A DNA stretch of 64,000 bases from Phocaeicola dorei. GTDB taxonomy: Bacteria > Bacteroidota > Bacteroidia > Bacteroidales > Bacteroidaceae. Location: positions 2,821,501 to 2,885,500 of the forward strand of contig NZ_CP046176.1 in the NCBI RefSeq assembly GCF_013009555.1, written 5' to 3'. Below are positions 1-9,475 of this stretch, in pieces. The position numbers and the translations under genes were made by a program. Within the stretch, counting starts at the first letter, position 1. Every line of letters begins with the position of its first letter. The notes under the pieces were generated by a model. That model searched no databases. It was not told the origin of the DNA and was given only the letters and a program-made list of their open reading frames with translations.

Positions 1-372
1 CAAATCGGGCAGCTGATATATAGCAGCAGATACAGAGTCGCGTTTCCCCATATACAGCGAATCAACAGCCGTCATTATTTTCGTATCCGGACTCCATTTT
101 ATTTCAAAAATTTCTTTTATAGGAGCTTCATAATAAGTGGGCGGAACAAACAACTTATAAAAAGCCGGATTAGGACGTACCCACCGGGGAGCCGGGATAT
201 TCAAATCATCCCACAGTCTGAAATAAGCAAAATAAGATGCGCTCAAAGCTGATAATGAATCAGAAAAGGCTTTCACAGCCGGATCTTCTTTCGTCTTGGT
301 TACTTTCTGTGCCGATGCCTCTCCCATACAGAATACAGCAAGCACTATAGTCAAACATATACTTTTTCTCAT
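1..372 (-). CDS. Secreted protein of unknown function, N-terminal part
   Basis: Reading leftwards from an ATG at 372 the frame is open to the window edge (124 codons seen). The first 21 or so residues form a signal peptide (Arg-Lys, a hydrophobic core, then a cleavage-like Ala-Ser-Ala-Gln), so export to the periplasm or outer membrane is likely. The remaining visible part has no domain I recognise; it is rich in Tyr, Phe, Pro and Ser. A well-formed Bacteroides promoter lies 19 bases upstream of the start (391-421), which supports the start. It diverges from pyrG. Being cut by the edge, its family cannot be judged. Confidence 0.7.
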   Translation of the reverse strand, partial: MRKSICLTIVLAVFCMGEASAQKVTKTKEDPAVKAFSDSLSALSASYFAYFRLWDDLNIPAPRWVRPNPAFYKLFVPPTYYEAPIKEIFEIKWSPDTKIMTAVDSLYMGKRDSVSAAIYQLPDL

Positions 373-390
373 ACTATTTTTAGTTTTGTG

Positions 391-421
391 CAAAAATACA
401 CTTAATTTTCCTTTTCCCAAA
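391..421 (-). promoter_or_regulatory. Bacteroides-type promoter of the minus-strand secreted protein
   Basis: On the minus strand TTTG (418-421) and TATTTTTG (391-398) are 19 bp apart, matching the Bacteroides -33/-7 pattern TTTG-N19-TAnnTTTG. The start codon at 372 follows closely. Confidence 0.65.
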
Positions 422-512
422 AAACTGTTTCCTTTATATAATAACGAATGATAAATTCAATTTCATCAAATGATTTTTTAAAGCATATCCGACGATATTG
501 AAAAAGATTTTG

Positions 513-520
513 TAATTTTG
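513..520 (+). promoter_or_regulatory. Probable -7 element of the pyrG promoter
   Basis: TAATTTTG fits the Bacteroides -7 consensus TAnnTTTG and lies 61 bases before the pyrG start. No good TTTG is seen at the usual -33 distance, so only the -7 half is supported. Confidence 0.45.
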
Positions 521-578
521 CAACTTTGATAAATATTGCGATATTGATAATTAAGAAAATAACATTTAAAAATATTAA

Positions 579-2180
<1,602 letters not shown>

Positions 2181-2219
2181 GAAACGAGAATTATAATATA
2201 ATAAGGTAAACAAGTAAAA

Positions 2220-4088
2220 ATGGACAAAAACACTTTAGTGGGATTCGCCCTGATTGGTGCAGTTGTGATAGGCTTCAGCATCTACAACCGTCCTAGCCAG
2301 GAAGAAATGGCACGTGCCAAACATTATCAGGATTCCATTCAGGCGATAGCCCAAAAAGAGGCCGAACGACAGGCACAGGCTGCCACGACACAGAGCCAGA
2401 ATGCAACATTGCATTTAGACTCTACCTCTATGTTCTATGGCGCAAGCCAAGGTGCGGAACAGCTAACGACACTGGAAAATAATGTAGTAAAACTGACTTT
2501 CACCAATAAAGGTGGACGGGTATGTGCAGCCATATTAAAAGACTATAATGGACAGGACGGCAAGCCTTTGATGCTGTTTGATGAAAAAGATTCGGGCATG
2601 AATTTCGCTTTCGAAGGAAAGAATGAAAACATTTTGACCGAGGATATGTATTTCCAGCCTACCAACGTAACAGACAGCACTGTAACCATGCGTCTGGCAG
2701 CAAACAATGGAGGCTATATAGATTTCGATTACAAACTTTTGCCGGATGCTTACATGGTGAATTTCACAATTCGCGCAAATGGCATGCAGAATTTCTTCCC
2801 TCCTGCCCTGAACACTGTCAATATAAACTGGCGTCAACGGGCACGTCAACTTGAAAAAGGTTTCAGCTTCGAGCAGCGCTATACCTCGCTCACCTACAAG
2901 CCAGTAGAAAAAAGTTCAGATTATCTGAACGAAATGAAAGAAGCAAAAGAAGATGTAACTGATCGTTTGGACTGGATTGCTTTCAAAAATCAGTTCTTCT
3001 CAAGCGTACTTATTGCCGATCAAGATTTTGACAAAGCCTCCCTAACCTCTACCCCCCAACAGGAAGGAAGCGGATATATGAAGAACTATACCGCAGACAT
3101 GACAACTTTCTTTGATCCTACCGGAAAGCAGTCTACCAATATGCAGTTCTACTTCGGTCCGAACCATTTCAAGACTTTGCTGAACAGCAATGATCTAAGC
3201 CTTTCCCAAAAAGACTTGGAACTAGAAGATCTGGTTTATTTGGGATGGCCCATTATCCGCTGGGTAAACCGCTGGTTCACTATTAATTTGTTTGATTGGC
3301 TCTCGGGTTGGGGACTGAGCATGGGTGTCGTATTGCTGCTGATGACAATTATCGTCAAAGTGTTAGTTTATCCGGCTACCTACAAATCATATATGTCTTC
3401 TGCCAAGATGCGCGTCCTGAAACCGTATATCAACGAGATTAATGCAAAATATCCCAAGAAAGAGGATGCTTTAAAAAAGCAACAGGAAACGATGGCACTT
3501 TACAGCAAATACGGAGTAAGCCCCATGGGAGGTTGCTTGCCTATGCTGATACAAATGCCGGTATTCATGGCTTTATTCTTCTTCGTGCCTAACGCTATTG
3601 AGTTGCGTCAACAAAGTTTCTTATGGGCCCCGGACTTATCCACTTATGATGATATTATCAACTGGGGAACCAACATTCCTTTGCTGGGCAATCATTTAAG
3701 CCTCTTCTGTTTGTTGTTCAGTATCACTAATATTCTGAATACCATGTACACCATGAAACAGCAGGATATGGGACAACAGCAAATGCCGGGTATGAAACTA
3801 ATGATGTATATCATGCCAGTCATGTTTATTTTCATCTTCAACGGTTATTCTTCCGGTTTGAATTATTATTACTTCATTTCCGGACTGATTGGTATCCTCA
3901 CTATGGTGATTCTGCGCAAAACAACTGATGAAAAGAAACTCCTTGCCATGCTGGAAGCACGGAAAGAAAAGAAAAGCCAAAAGAATGGCGGCAAACCAGG
4001 TGGTGGCGGACTAATGGCCAAACTGGAGGCTTTGCAAAAGGAGCAGGAGCGTCTGCAACAAGAAAGAATGAATAAAGGAAAAAAATAA
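2220..4088 (+). CDS. yidC: Membrane protein insertase YidC (Oxa1 family)
   Basis: Inserts and folds inner-membrane proteins, alone or with the Sec translocon. At 622 residues it is the long Gram-negative form: an N-terminal membrane anchor (about residues 5-22), a large periplasmic beta domain (about 60-340), then the conserved five-helix insertase core from about residue 360. The core shows the basic cytoplasmic loop after the second helix (SYMSSAKMRVLKP) and the MGGCLPMLIQMPVF segment. The tail is Lys/Gly/Gln-rich and positively charged, suiting ribosome contact. It follows pyrG by 39 bases and is followed by a double hairpin at 4112-4170. Confidence 0.96.
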   Translation: MDKNTLVGFALIGAVVIGFSIYNRPSQEEMARAKHYQDSIQAIAQKEAERQAQAATTQSQNATLHLDSTSMFYGASQGAEQLTTLENNVVKLTFTNKGGRVCAAILKDYNGQDGKPLMLFDEKDSGMNFAFEGKNENILTEDMYFQPTNVTDSTVTMRLAANNGGYIDFDYKLLPDAYMVNFTIRANGMQNFFPPALNTVNINWRQRARQLEKGFSFEQRYTSLTYKPVEKSSDYLNEMKEAKEDVTDRLDWIAFKNQFFSSVLIADQDFDKASLTSTPQQEGSGYMKNYTADMTTFFDPTGKQSTNMQFYFGPNHFKTLLNSNDLSLSQKDLELEDLVYLGWPIIRWVNRWFTINLFDWLSGWGLSMGVVLLLMTIIVKVLVYPATYKSYMSSAKMRVLKPYINEINAKYPKKEDALKKQQETMALYSKYGVSPMGGCLPMLIQMPVFMALFFFVPNAIELRQQSFLWAPDLSTYDDIINWGTNIPLLGNHLSLFCLLFSITNILNTMYTMKQQDMGQQQMPGMKLMMYIMPVMFIFIFNGYSSGLNYYYFISGLIGILTMVILRKTTDEKKLLAMLEARKEKKSQKNGGKPGGGGLMAKLEALQKEQERLQQERMNKGKK

Positions 4089-4111
4089 CGAGTTTACACT
4101 CCCTTAAAAAG

Positions 4112-4170
4112 ACAGCGAAGGCCGCCGTATTATTACAGAATAGCGGTCTTCGCTGTTCTGTAATAATACG
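4112..4170 (+). terminator. Two interlocking hairpins after yidC
   Basis: Arm pair A is 4112-4125 with 4143-4156 (14 bp, one G-U). Arm pair B is 4126-4140 with 4156-4170 (15 bp, perfect). The left arm of B lies in the loop of A, and the right arm of A lies in the loop of B, so they form either alternative hairpins or a pseudoknot. The position after yidC and before the next promoter suggests termination, but there is no clean T-run. Confidence 0.6.
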
Positions 4171-4275
4171 ATAGCTACTTCTATATTTATTCCTCTCAGC
4201 AAAGATACCATCCATAAGCACACAAAGAAACAAAACAAATATGCAGGAACATTTCACATCACCGGCTTTTATACG

Positions 4276-4283
4276 TATTTTTG
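4276..4283 (+). promoter_or_regulatory. Probable -7 element for the S9 peptidase gene
   Basis: TATTTTTG fits TAnnTTTG. A TTTC at 4252-4255 sits 20 bp upstream in the -33 position (one base off TTTG). The element argues against translation starting at 4281 and for the ATG at 4317. Confidence 0.5.
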
Positions 4284-4316
4284 CAGTCAATTAATCATCA
4301 AAAACAATTTTTAGAT

Positions 4317-6437
4317 ATGAATAAATCAAGCGCAACCATCATGGCAGCAGCACTTATGCTAGCTTCTTCCTGTACCGAAGTAAAGCAGAAAGGACAGGGC
4401 TACGAACCCATTATAGGTAAGCAAGAAATCACCATCAAAGATGGCCGTCTCACCCCCGAAGCCCTGTGGGCAATGGGACGTATAGGCAGTCTGAGTATTT
4501 CCCCCGACGGCAAAAAGATAGCCTACACTGTAGCCTATTATAGTGTTTCCGAGAACAAAAGCCATCATGTAATTTACGTAATGAATACCGATGGAAAGAA
4601 CAACACCCTGCTTACTCAAACAGCCTGGAATGAAAGCGAACCTCAATGGATAAAAGGCGGAACAAAAATCGCATTCTTATGCAATGAAAGTGGTGGCAGC
4701 CAGATTTGGGAGATGAATCCTGACGGTACGGAACGCCGTATTATTTCCGATTTCAAAGGAGACATAGAAGGATTCTCTTTTTCACCGGACGGCAAAAAGA
4801 TTCTTTTCATCTCACAAATAAAATACGGCCAACGCACCGTAGACCTCTACCCTGACCTACCCAAAGCCAGTGGTATCATTGTAAACGACCTGATGTATAA
4901 ACATTGGGACGAATGGGTAGAAAGTATTCCGCATCCTTTTATCGCTGATTTTAATGGTGACATGATGGGAGCAGCCACCGATATCATGGAAGGTGAACCG
5001 TTTGAAGCTCCAATGAAACCTTTCGGAGGTATCGAGCAACTGGCTTGGAGCAACGACTCTAAACAAATAGCTTACACCAGCCGAAAGAAGCAAGGATTGG
5101 CATACGCAGTATCTACCGACTCAGATATATACCTATATAATATAGAAAAAGGCACAACACTGAACCTGTGCAAACTGAATGGACAAGATTCGAATGGAAC
5201 AGATGAGATGAGAGGATATGACACTAATCCGAAATTCAGTCCCGATGGCAAATACATTGCATGGCAAAGCATGGAGCGCGATGGTTACGAAAGCGACCGA
5301 AACCGCCTGTGCGTCTACAATTTGAATAACGGCCAAAAGACATTTGTCACCGAAAGTTTCGAATCGGGCGTAGATGACTACTGCTGGAACTATGATTCAC
5401 AAAGTCTGTATTTTATCGGTGTATGGCATGGAACCAGCATGGTATACAGTACCAATCTGAATGGTGATATAAAAAAACTGACTGACGGCATGTATGACTA
5501 CGGATCAGTAGCCATGGCAGGCGACAAAATAATTACCAAACGTCATTCTATCAGTGCTGCTGATGAAATCTACACTCTCACTCCTGCCGACGGACAAGTG
5601 GCACAACTCTCACACGAGAATGACCACATCTTTAAACAACTGAAATTGGGCAAAGTAGAGGAAAGATGGACCAAGACTACTGACGGCAAGCAAATGCTCT
5701 CATGGGTGATCTATCCCACTAATTTTGACGCAAACAAGAAGTATCCTACTTTGTTATTCTGTGAAGGTGGGCCACAAAGTCCCGTTAGCCAATTCTGGAG
5801 CTACCGCTGGAACTTCCAGATTATGGCAGCCAACGATTATATTATCATCGCTCCGAATCGTCGCGGTCTGCCCGGATTCGGCATGGAATGGTTGGAACAA
5901 ATTAGCGGTGACTACGGAGGTCAATGTATGAAAGACTATTTATCCGCCATAGATGATATTTCGAAAGAACCATATGTAGATACCGACCGTTTAGGATGCG
6001 TAGGTGCCAGCTTCGGCGGATTCTCCGTCTATTGGCTGGCGGGACACCATAACAAACGTTTTAAAGCATTTATTGCACACGATGGTATATTCAATATGGA
6101 ACAGCAATATCTGGAGACAGAAGAAATGTGGTTCGCCAACTGGGATATGGGTGGTGCATATTGGGACAAAAACAATGCAACAGCCCAACGTACCTTTGCC
6201 AACTCTCCCCATCGCTTCGTTGACAAATGGGACACTCCTATTCTCTGCATTCATGGTGAAAAAGATTATAGAATTCTCGCTTCACAAGGTATGTCGGCAT
6301 TCAATGCGGCTGTGTTGCGCGGTGTTCCGGCCGAACTTTTATTATATCCGGATGAGAATCATTGGGTCTTGAAACCGCAAAATGGAGTGTTATGGCAACG
6401 CACATTCTTTAACTGGTTAGATAAATGGCTTAAATAG
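4317..6437 (+). CDS. S9 family prolyl oligopeptidase / dipeptidyl peptidase lipoprotein
   Basis: A secreted serine peptidase of the alpha/beta-hydrolase type that trims short peptides, probably after proline. From the ATG at 4317 it has a lipoprotein signal with lipobox LASSC (Cys 19), so it should be lipid-anchored in the envelope. Residues about 50-440 form a WD40/TolB-like propeller with repeated S.SPDGK.I motifs. The catalytic domain is C-terminal: nucleophile Ser in GASFGG, Asp in HGEKDYRI, His in DENHWVL. The longer reading from 4281 would start inside the promoter and add 12 residues before the signal peptide. The exact peptidase type (DPP IV, acylaminoacyl) cannot be told from sequence alone. 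Confidence 0.92.
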   Translation: MNKSSATIMAAALMLASSCTEVKQKGQGYEPIIGKQEITIKDGRLTPEALWAMGRIGSLSISPDGKKIAYTVAYYSVSENKSHHVIYVMNTDGKNNTLLTQTAWNESEPQWIKGGTKIAFLCNESGGSQIWEMNPDGTERRIISDFKGDIEGFSFSPDGKKILFISQIKYGQRTVDLYPDLPKASGIIVNDLMYKHWDEWVESIPHPFIADFNGDMMGAATDIMEGEPFEAPMKPFGGIEQLAWSNDSKQIAYTSRKKQGLAYAVSTDSDIYLYNIEKGTTLNLCKLNGQDSNGTDEMRGYDTNPKFSPDGKYIAWQSMERDGYESDRNRLCVYNLNNGQKTFVTESFESGVDDYCWNYDSQSLYFIGVWHGTSMVYSTNLNGDIKKLTDGMYDYGSVAMAGDKIITKRHSISAADEIYTLTPADGQVAQLSHENDHIFKQLKLGKVEERWTKTTDGKQMLSWVIYPTNFDANKKYPTLLFCEGGPQSPVSQFWSYRWNFQIMAANDYIIIAPNRRGLPGFGMEWLEQISGDYGGQCMKDYLSAIDDISKEPYVDTDRLGCVGASFGGFSVYWLAGHHNKRFKAFIAHDGIFNMEQQYLETEEMWFANWDMGGAYWDKNNATAQRTFANSPHRFVDKWDTPILCIHGEKDYRILASQGMSAFNAAVLRGVPAELLLYPDENHWVLKPQNGVLWQRTFFNWLDKWLK

Positions 6438-6501
6438 CGCCTAAATTACCGCAATATTATCCGTTATTAGAACTATATAGTATAATTCTCAATTTTTGTG
6501 T

Positions 6502-6509
6502 TACCTTTG
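6502..6509 (+). promoter_or_regulatory. Probable -7 element of a small RNA gene
   Basis: TACCTTTG fits TAnnTTTG. No coding gene follows on this strand; the transcript would run into the hairpins and terminator at 6572-6730. Confidence 0.45.
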
Positions 6510-6515
6510 TAAGGT

Positions 6516-6730
6516 CAAACAAAAAAAATGAACATTAAGTGATATTTGTTAAGCTACCTTTTATTAGGTAAGTAAACAATAGCTTGTGAAAGTAGTTGTT
6601 TACAGTGTTAGTATATAAATAACTTTTTATTCCCCGTGCTTTGTGAGCGCACAAAGCTGGATGATTACAAAATAATAAAGTGATTATTTTTTCGTGATAC
6701 CGGCTTGTGATAAGTCGGTATCATTTTTTT
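6516..6730 (+). ncRNA. Candidate structured small RNA, about 215 nt
   Basis: The 448-base gap between the S9 peptidase and rluA has no open frame longer than a few codons. It does have a Bacteroides -7 element (6502-6509), a hairpin with arms 6572-6579/6596-6603, a perfect 8-bp hairpin with AGCG loop at 6638-6657, and a strong terminator at 6695-6730. This is the layout of an independent non-coding RNA. Its length is compatible with a 6S-type or Bacteroidales-1-type RNA, but I cannot assign a family. The ends are estimates: start about 7 bases after the -7 element, end at the T-run. Confidence 0.5.
6695..6730 (+). terminator. Intrinsic terminator of the candidate small RNA
   Basis: Arms 6695-6706 and 6712-6723 form a 12-bp stem with one G-T wobble and a 5-base loop, followed by seven T residues (6724-6730). 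Confidence 0.8.
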
Positions 6731-6767
6731 ATCCCAGTATGATAGTATCTTATTATATCCAAAACAA

Positions 6768-6809
6768 CAATATCCATCCACCTACCAAAATGTAGACGGA
6801 TGGATATTG
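6768..6809 (-). terminator. Hairpin terminator downstream of rluA, possibly bidirectional
   Basis: A perfect 12-bp inverted repeat (6768-6779 and 6798-6809) with an 18-base loop. On the minus strand it is followed by a T-rich run (TTGTTTTGG), so it fits termination of rlmD-rluA transcription. Confidence 0.6.
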
Positions 6810-6885
6810 TCTTACTTTTATTCTCAATCTCTGCTCAAAATAAAAGCGAAGACGTCTTTTATTTAATTTTAACAGACGAAACTTC

Positions 6886-7812
6886 TTATTTTTTCTGCAT
6901 TAATCCTTTAAATGCCGTAGGATAAGGAGTTTCAAACTCCATCAACTCTCTGGTTACCGGATGATAGAAGCATAACTTGAAGGCATGTAACGCCAATCGT
7001 CCTAAAGGATCACACTCACTGCCATAACGCCGGTCACCAATAACAGGATGACCTAAATCCGACATATGCACACGAATCTGATTCTTACGTCCTGTTTCCA
7101 AATCCAACTCCACCAAAGAATATCCATTGGCTCGCTTTATTGTTTTATAATGAGTAACCGCAAACTTACCTTCCCCATCATCCACAGGACTGGAACTAAC
7201 ATACAATTTCCGGTCGGTCAACCAAGACTCTACTGTACCGTAATCCTTCTCCATATCACCAGAAACGATGGACACATAACGACGGTCCGTCACAATATCA
7301 TGCCAATTATCACGTAAAGTATTCTGGGTTTTTTCATCCTTGGCATACATCATCAATCCCGAAGTTTCACGGTCCAGACGATGTACTACAAATACGCGGT
7401 TGAAACGATGTGAGCGCTTTACATACTCATTCAAAATATGTTGTGCAGTACGTTCCTTCTGACGTTCTGTGCTGACAGAAAGCAACCCTTCCTTCTTCTC
7501 CACCACCAAGATATAAGCATCCTCGTATACCAGTTTCAGCATCGGATGTTTAAACTCACGGTTATTCTTCGCCTTAGACATCTGCACTTTCATACCTGGT
7601 TTCAACGCGAAGTTATATTGAGTAGTAATCACATTATCTACCAAAATCACACGGTTGGCAAGCAACGCCTTTACCTTGCTACGACTGATTCCCGCCATTT
7701 TCCGCATCAGGAAATCCATCAGCTCAGCGGACTCCGTCACATTATATATAGTATATCGGGCAACGCTTTTCGCCTTTGGTCTGCCGGAATCATTTTTTTT
7801 ACCTCTTGACAT
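6886..7812 (-). CDS. RluA-family pseudouridine synthase
   Basis: Isomerises uridine to pseudouridine in ribosomal or transfer RNA. The 308 residues contain an N-terminal S4-like RNA-binding segment (about residues 30-85: FLMRKMAGISRSKVKALL) and the catalytic domain with the family signature HRLDRETSGL, in which the Asp is the catalytic residue (about residue 148). A basic N-terminus (SRGKKNDSGRPKAKS) suits RNA binding. It lies 44 bases downstream of rlmD on the same strand, so two rRNA-modifying enzymes probably share a transcript. The exact target (RluA, RluC or RluD type) is not decided by the sequence. Confidence 0.9.
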   Translation of the reverse strand: MSRGKKNDSGRPKAKSVARYTIYNVTESAELMDFLMRKMAGISRSKVKALLANRVILVDNVITTQYNFALKPGMKVQMSKAKNNREFKHPMLKLVYEDAYILVVEKKEGLLSVSTERQKERTAQHILNEYVKRSHRFNRVFVVHRLDRETSGLMMYAKDEKTQNTLRDNWHDIVTDRRYVSIVSGDMEKDYGTVESWLTDRKLYVSSSPVDDGEGKFAVTHYKTIKRANGYSLVELDLETGRKNQIRVHMSDLGHPVIGDRRYGSECDPLGRLALHAFKLCFYHPVTRELMEFETPYPTAFKGLMQKK

Positions 7813-7856
7813 AATTCTATTTACTGTTTAAACAATTTATAATTGAGCCATTCGGA

Positions 7857-9278
7857 TTATCCTCTTTTTTCCAGCAACACTACATTTTCCACATGATGTG
7901 TATGGGGGAACATATCTACGGGTTGCACGGCCATCACCTTGTATTTGGCATCTAACAAAGACAAATCACGTGCCTGAGTGGCTGGATTACAGCTAACATA
8001 CACAATCCGCTGAGGCTCAGCAAAAAGGATTGTATTAATCACATCATCGTGCATTCCGGCACGGGGAGGATCAGTGATGATAACATCAGGACGACCATGT
8101 TGACTGATGAACTCTTGAGTCAGGATATCCTTCATGTCACCGGCATAAAATAAGGTATTGTCAATGCCATTGATTGCCGAATTCACTTTGGCATCTTCTA
8201 TCGCTTCAGGCACATATTCGATACCAATCACTTTCTTTGCCTGACGTGAAACGAAGTTGGCTATGGTTCCAGTCCCCGTATAAAGATCATACACCAACTC
8301 ATTACCAGTCAATCCGGCAAAATTACGGGCCACCTTATAAAGATTATACGCCTGTCCGGAATTAGTTTGATAAAATGATTTCGCTCCTATCTTGAATCGC
8401 AAGCCTTCCATTTCCTCAAAAATATGGTCATTCCCTTTAAACACCATCACATCCAGATCGTTAATGGTATCATTACACTTATTATTGACTACATATAACA
8501 AGGAAGTGATTTGCGGAAAACGTTCTGCAACAAAAGTCAGTAACCGCTTCATTAAATCCAATTCACCCTCTTCTACAATCTTGCATTGCAGCAACACCAT
8601 AAGCTCACCCGTACTTGAGGTACGAATCATCAAGTTGCGAAGCATTCCTTCTTGAGAACGCAGATTAAAGAAAGAATAATTGTGTTCGTATGCATAGTCA
8701 CGAATCGCATTGCGTATCTGGTTGCTGATATCATCCTGTAACCAGCACTTGTCTATAGCCAGCACCTTGTCAAATGCACCGGGAATGTGGAAACCTACGG
8801 CATTCATCTGATCGTACTTCACATCTTCCTTTACCTCTTCCTCTGTCAGCCAACGTTTGTTAGAAAACGTAAATTCCAATTTGTTGCGATAAAATTCCGT
8901 TTTTTCCGACCCCATGATAGGTGAAATTTCCGGCAATTCAATCTTGCCGATACGGGTCAGGTTATCCGTCACCTGCTTTTGCTTATACTTTATTTGTTCT
9001 GTGTATGGCAGACACTGCCACTTACAACCACCACATACACCATAATGCTGACAGAAGGGTACTGCACGCACAGGAGAATACTCATGGAATTTCACTGCCA
9101 CAGCTTCTGCATAATGATTTTTCTTACGTTTTACCTGCAAGTCTACCACATCACCGGGTACTACATAAGGCACAAACACTACCAAGTCATTCACTTTCGC
9201 CAAAGCTTTTCCTTCGGCAGCTACATCTGTTATCGTTACCTTCTCTAATAATGGAAGTTCTTTCTTCTTTCTAGCCAC
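7857..9278 (-). CDS. rlmD: 23S rRNA (uracil-5-)-methyltransferase, RlmD/RumA type
   Basis: Methylates C5 of a uridine in 23S rRNA (or tRNA in related enzymes) with S-adenosylmethionine. The 473 residues have an N-terminal TRAM domain (about 10-70), the iron-sulfur cysteine cluster (CxxxCGGCxWQC, about residues 77-89), and a Rossmann methyltransferase domain with DLYTGTGTI for SAM binding, the DPPRAG motif, and the nucleophile/base region YVSCNPATQARDL. The start is a GTG at 9278. A TAAATTTG (9304-9311, minus strand) is a possible -7 element. rluA follows after 44 bases. Confidence 0.93.
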   Translation of the reverse strand: MARKKKELPLLEKVTITDVAAEGKALAKVNDLVVFVPYVVPGDVVDLQVKRKKNHYAEAVAVKFHEYSPVRAVPFCQHYGVCGGCKWQCLPYTEQIKYKQKQVTDNLTRIGKIELPEISPIMGSEKTEFYRNKLEFTFSNKRWLTEEEVKEDVKYDQMNAVGFHIPGAFDKVLAIDKCWLQDDISNQIRNAIRDYAYEHNYSFFNLRSQEGMLRNLMIRTSSTGELMVLLQCKIVEEGELDLMKRLLTFVAERFPQITSLLYVVNNKCNDTINDLDVMVFKGNDHIFEEMEGLRFKIGAKSFYQTNSGQAYNLYKVARNFAGLTGNELVYDLYTGTGTIANFVSRQAKKVIGIEYVPEAIEDAKVNSAINGIDNTLFYAGDMKDILTQEFISQHGRPDVIITDPPRAGMHDDVINTILFAEPQRIVYVSCNPATQARDLSLLDAKYKVMAVQPVDMFPHTHHVENVVLLEKRG

Positions 9279-9403
9279 TTTTCCGAATAAGTTAATTTGG
9301 GGACAAATTTAAGCATTTTCCCCGAATATACCCCCATAAATCGAAAGATATTAAAATTGTAAAGTAGAAATTACAATTTCTGCTAATTTTTTTCAGTAAA
9401 TAG

Positions 9404-9434
9404 TTTGGAGATAAATAAAATATGTATAGTTTTG
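9404..9434 (+). promoter_or_regulatory. Bacteroides-type promoter of ppdK
   Basis: TTTG (9404-9407) and TAGTTTTG (9427-9434) are 19 bp apart, a full match to TTTG-N19-TAnnTTTG. The ATG at 9422 lies inside the promoter, so translation should begin at the downstream ATG at 9476. Confidence 0.75.
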
Positions 9435-9475
9435 CGATTACATTTTTTGAGCGAGTTAACTTTAAATACATTATT

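Noticed and set aside
9422..9475. Upstream start for PPDK
   Set aside because: The ATG at 9422 lies inside the ppdK promoter, and the extra 18 residues are not part of the family.
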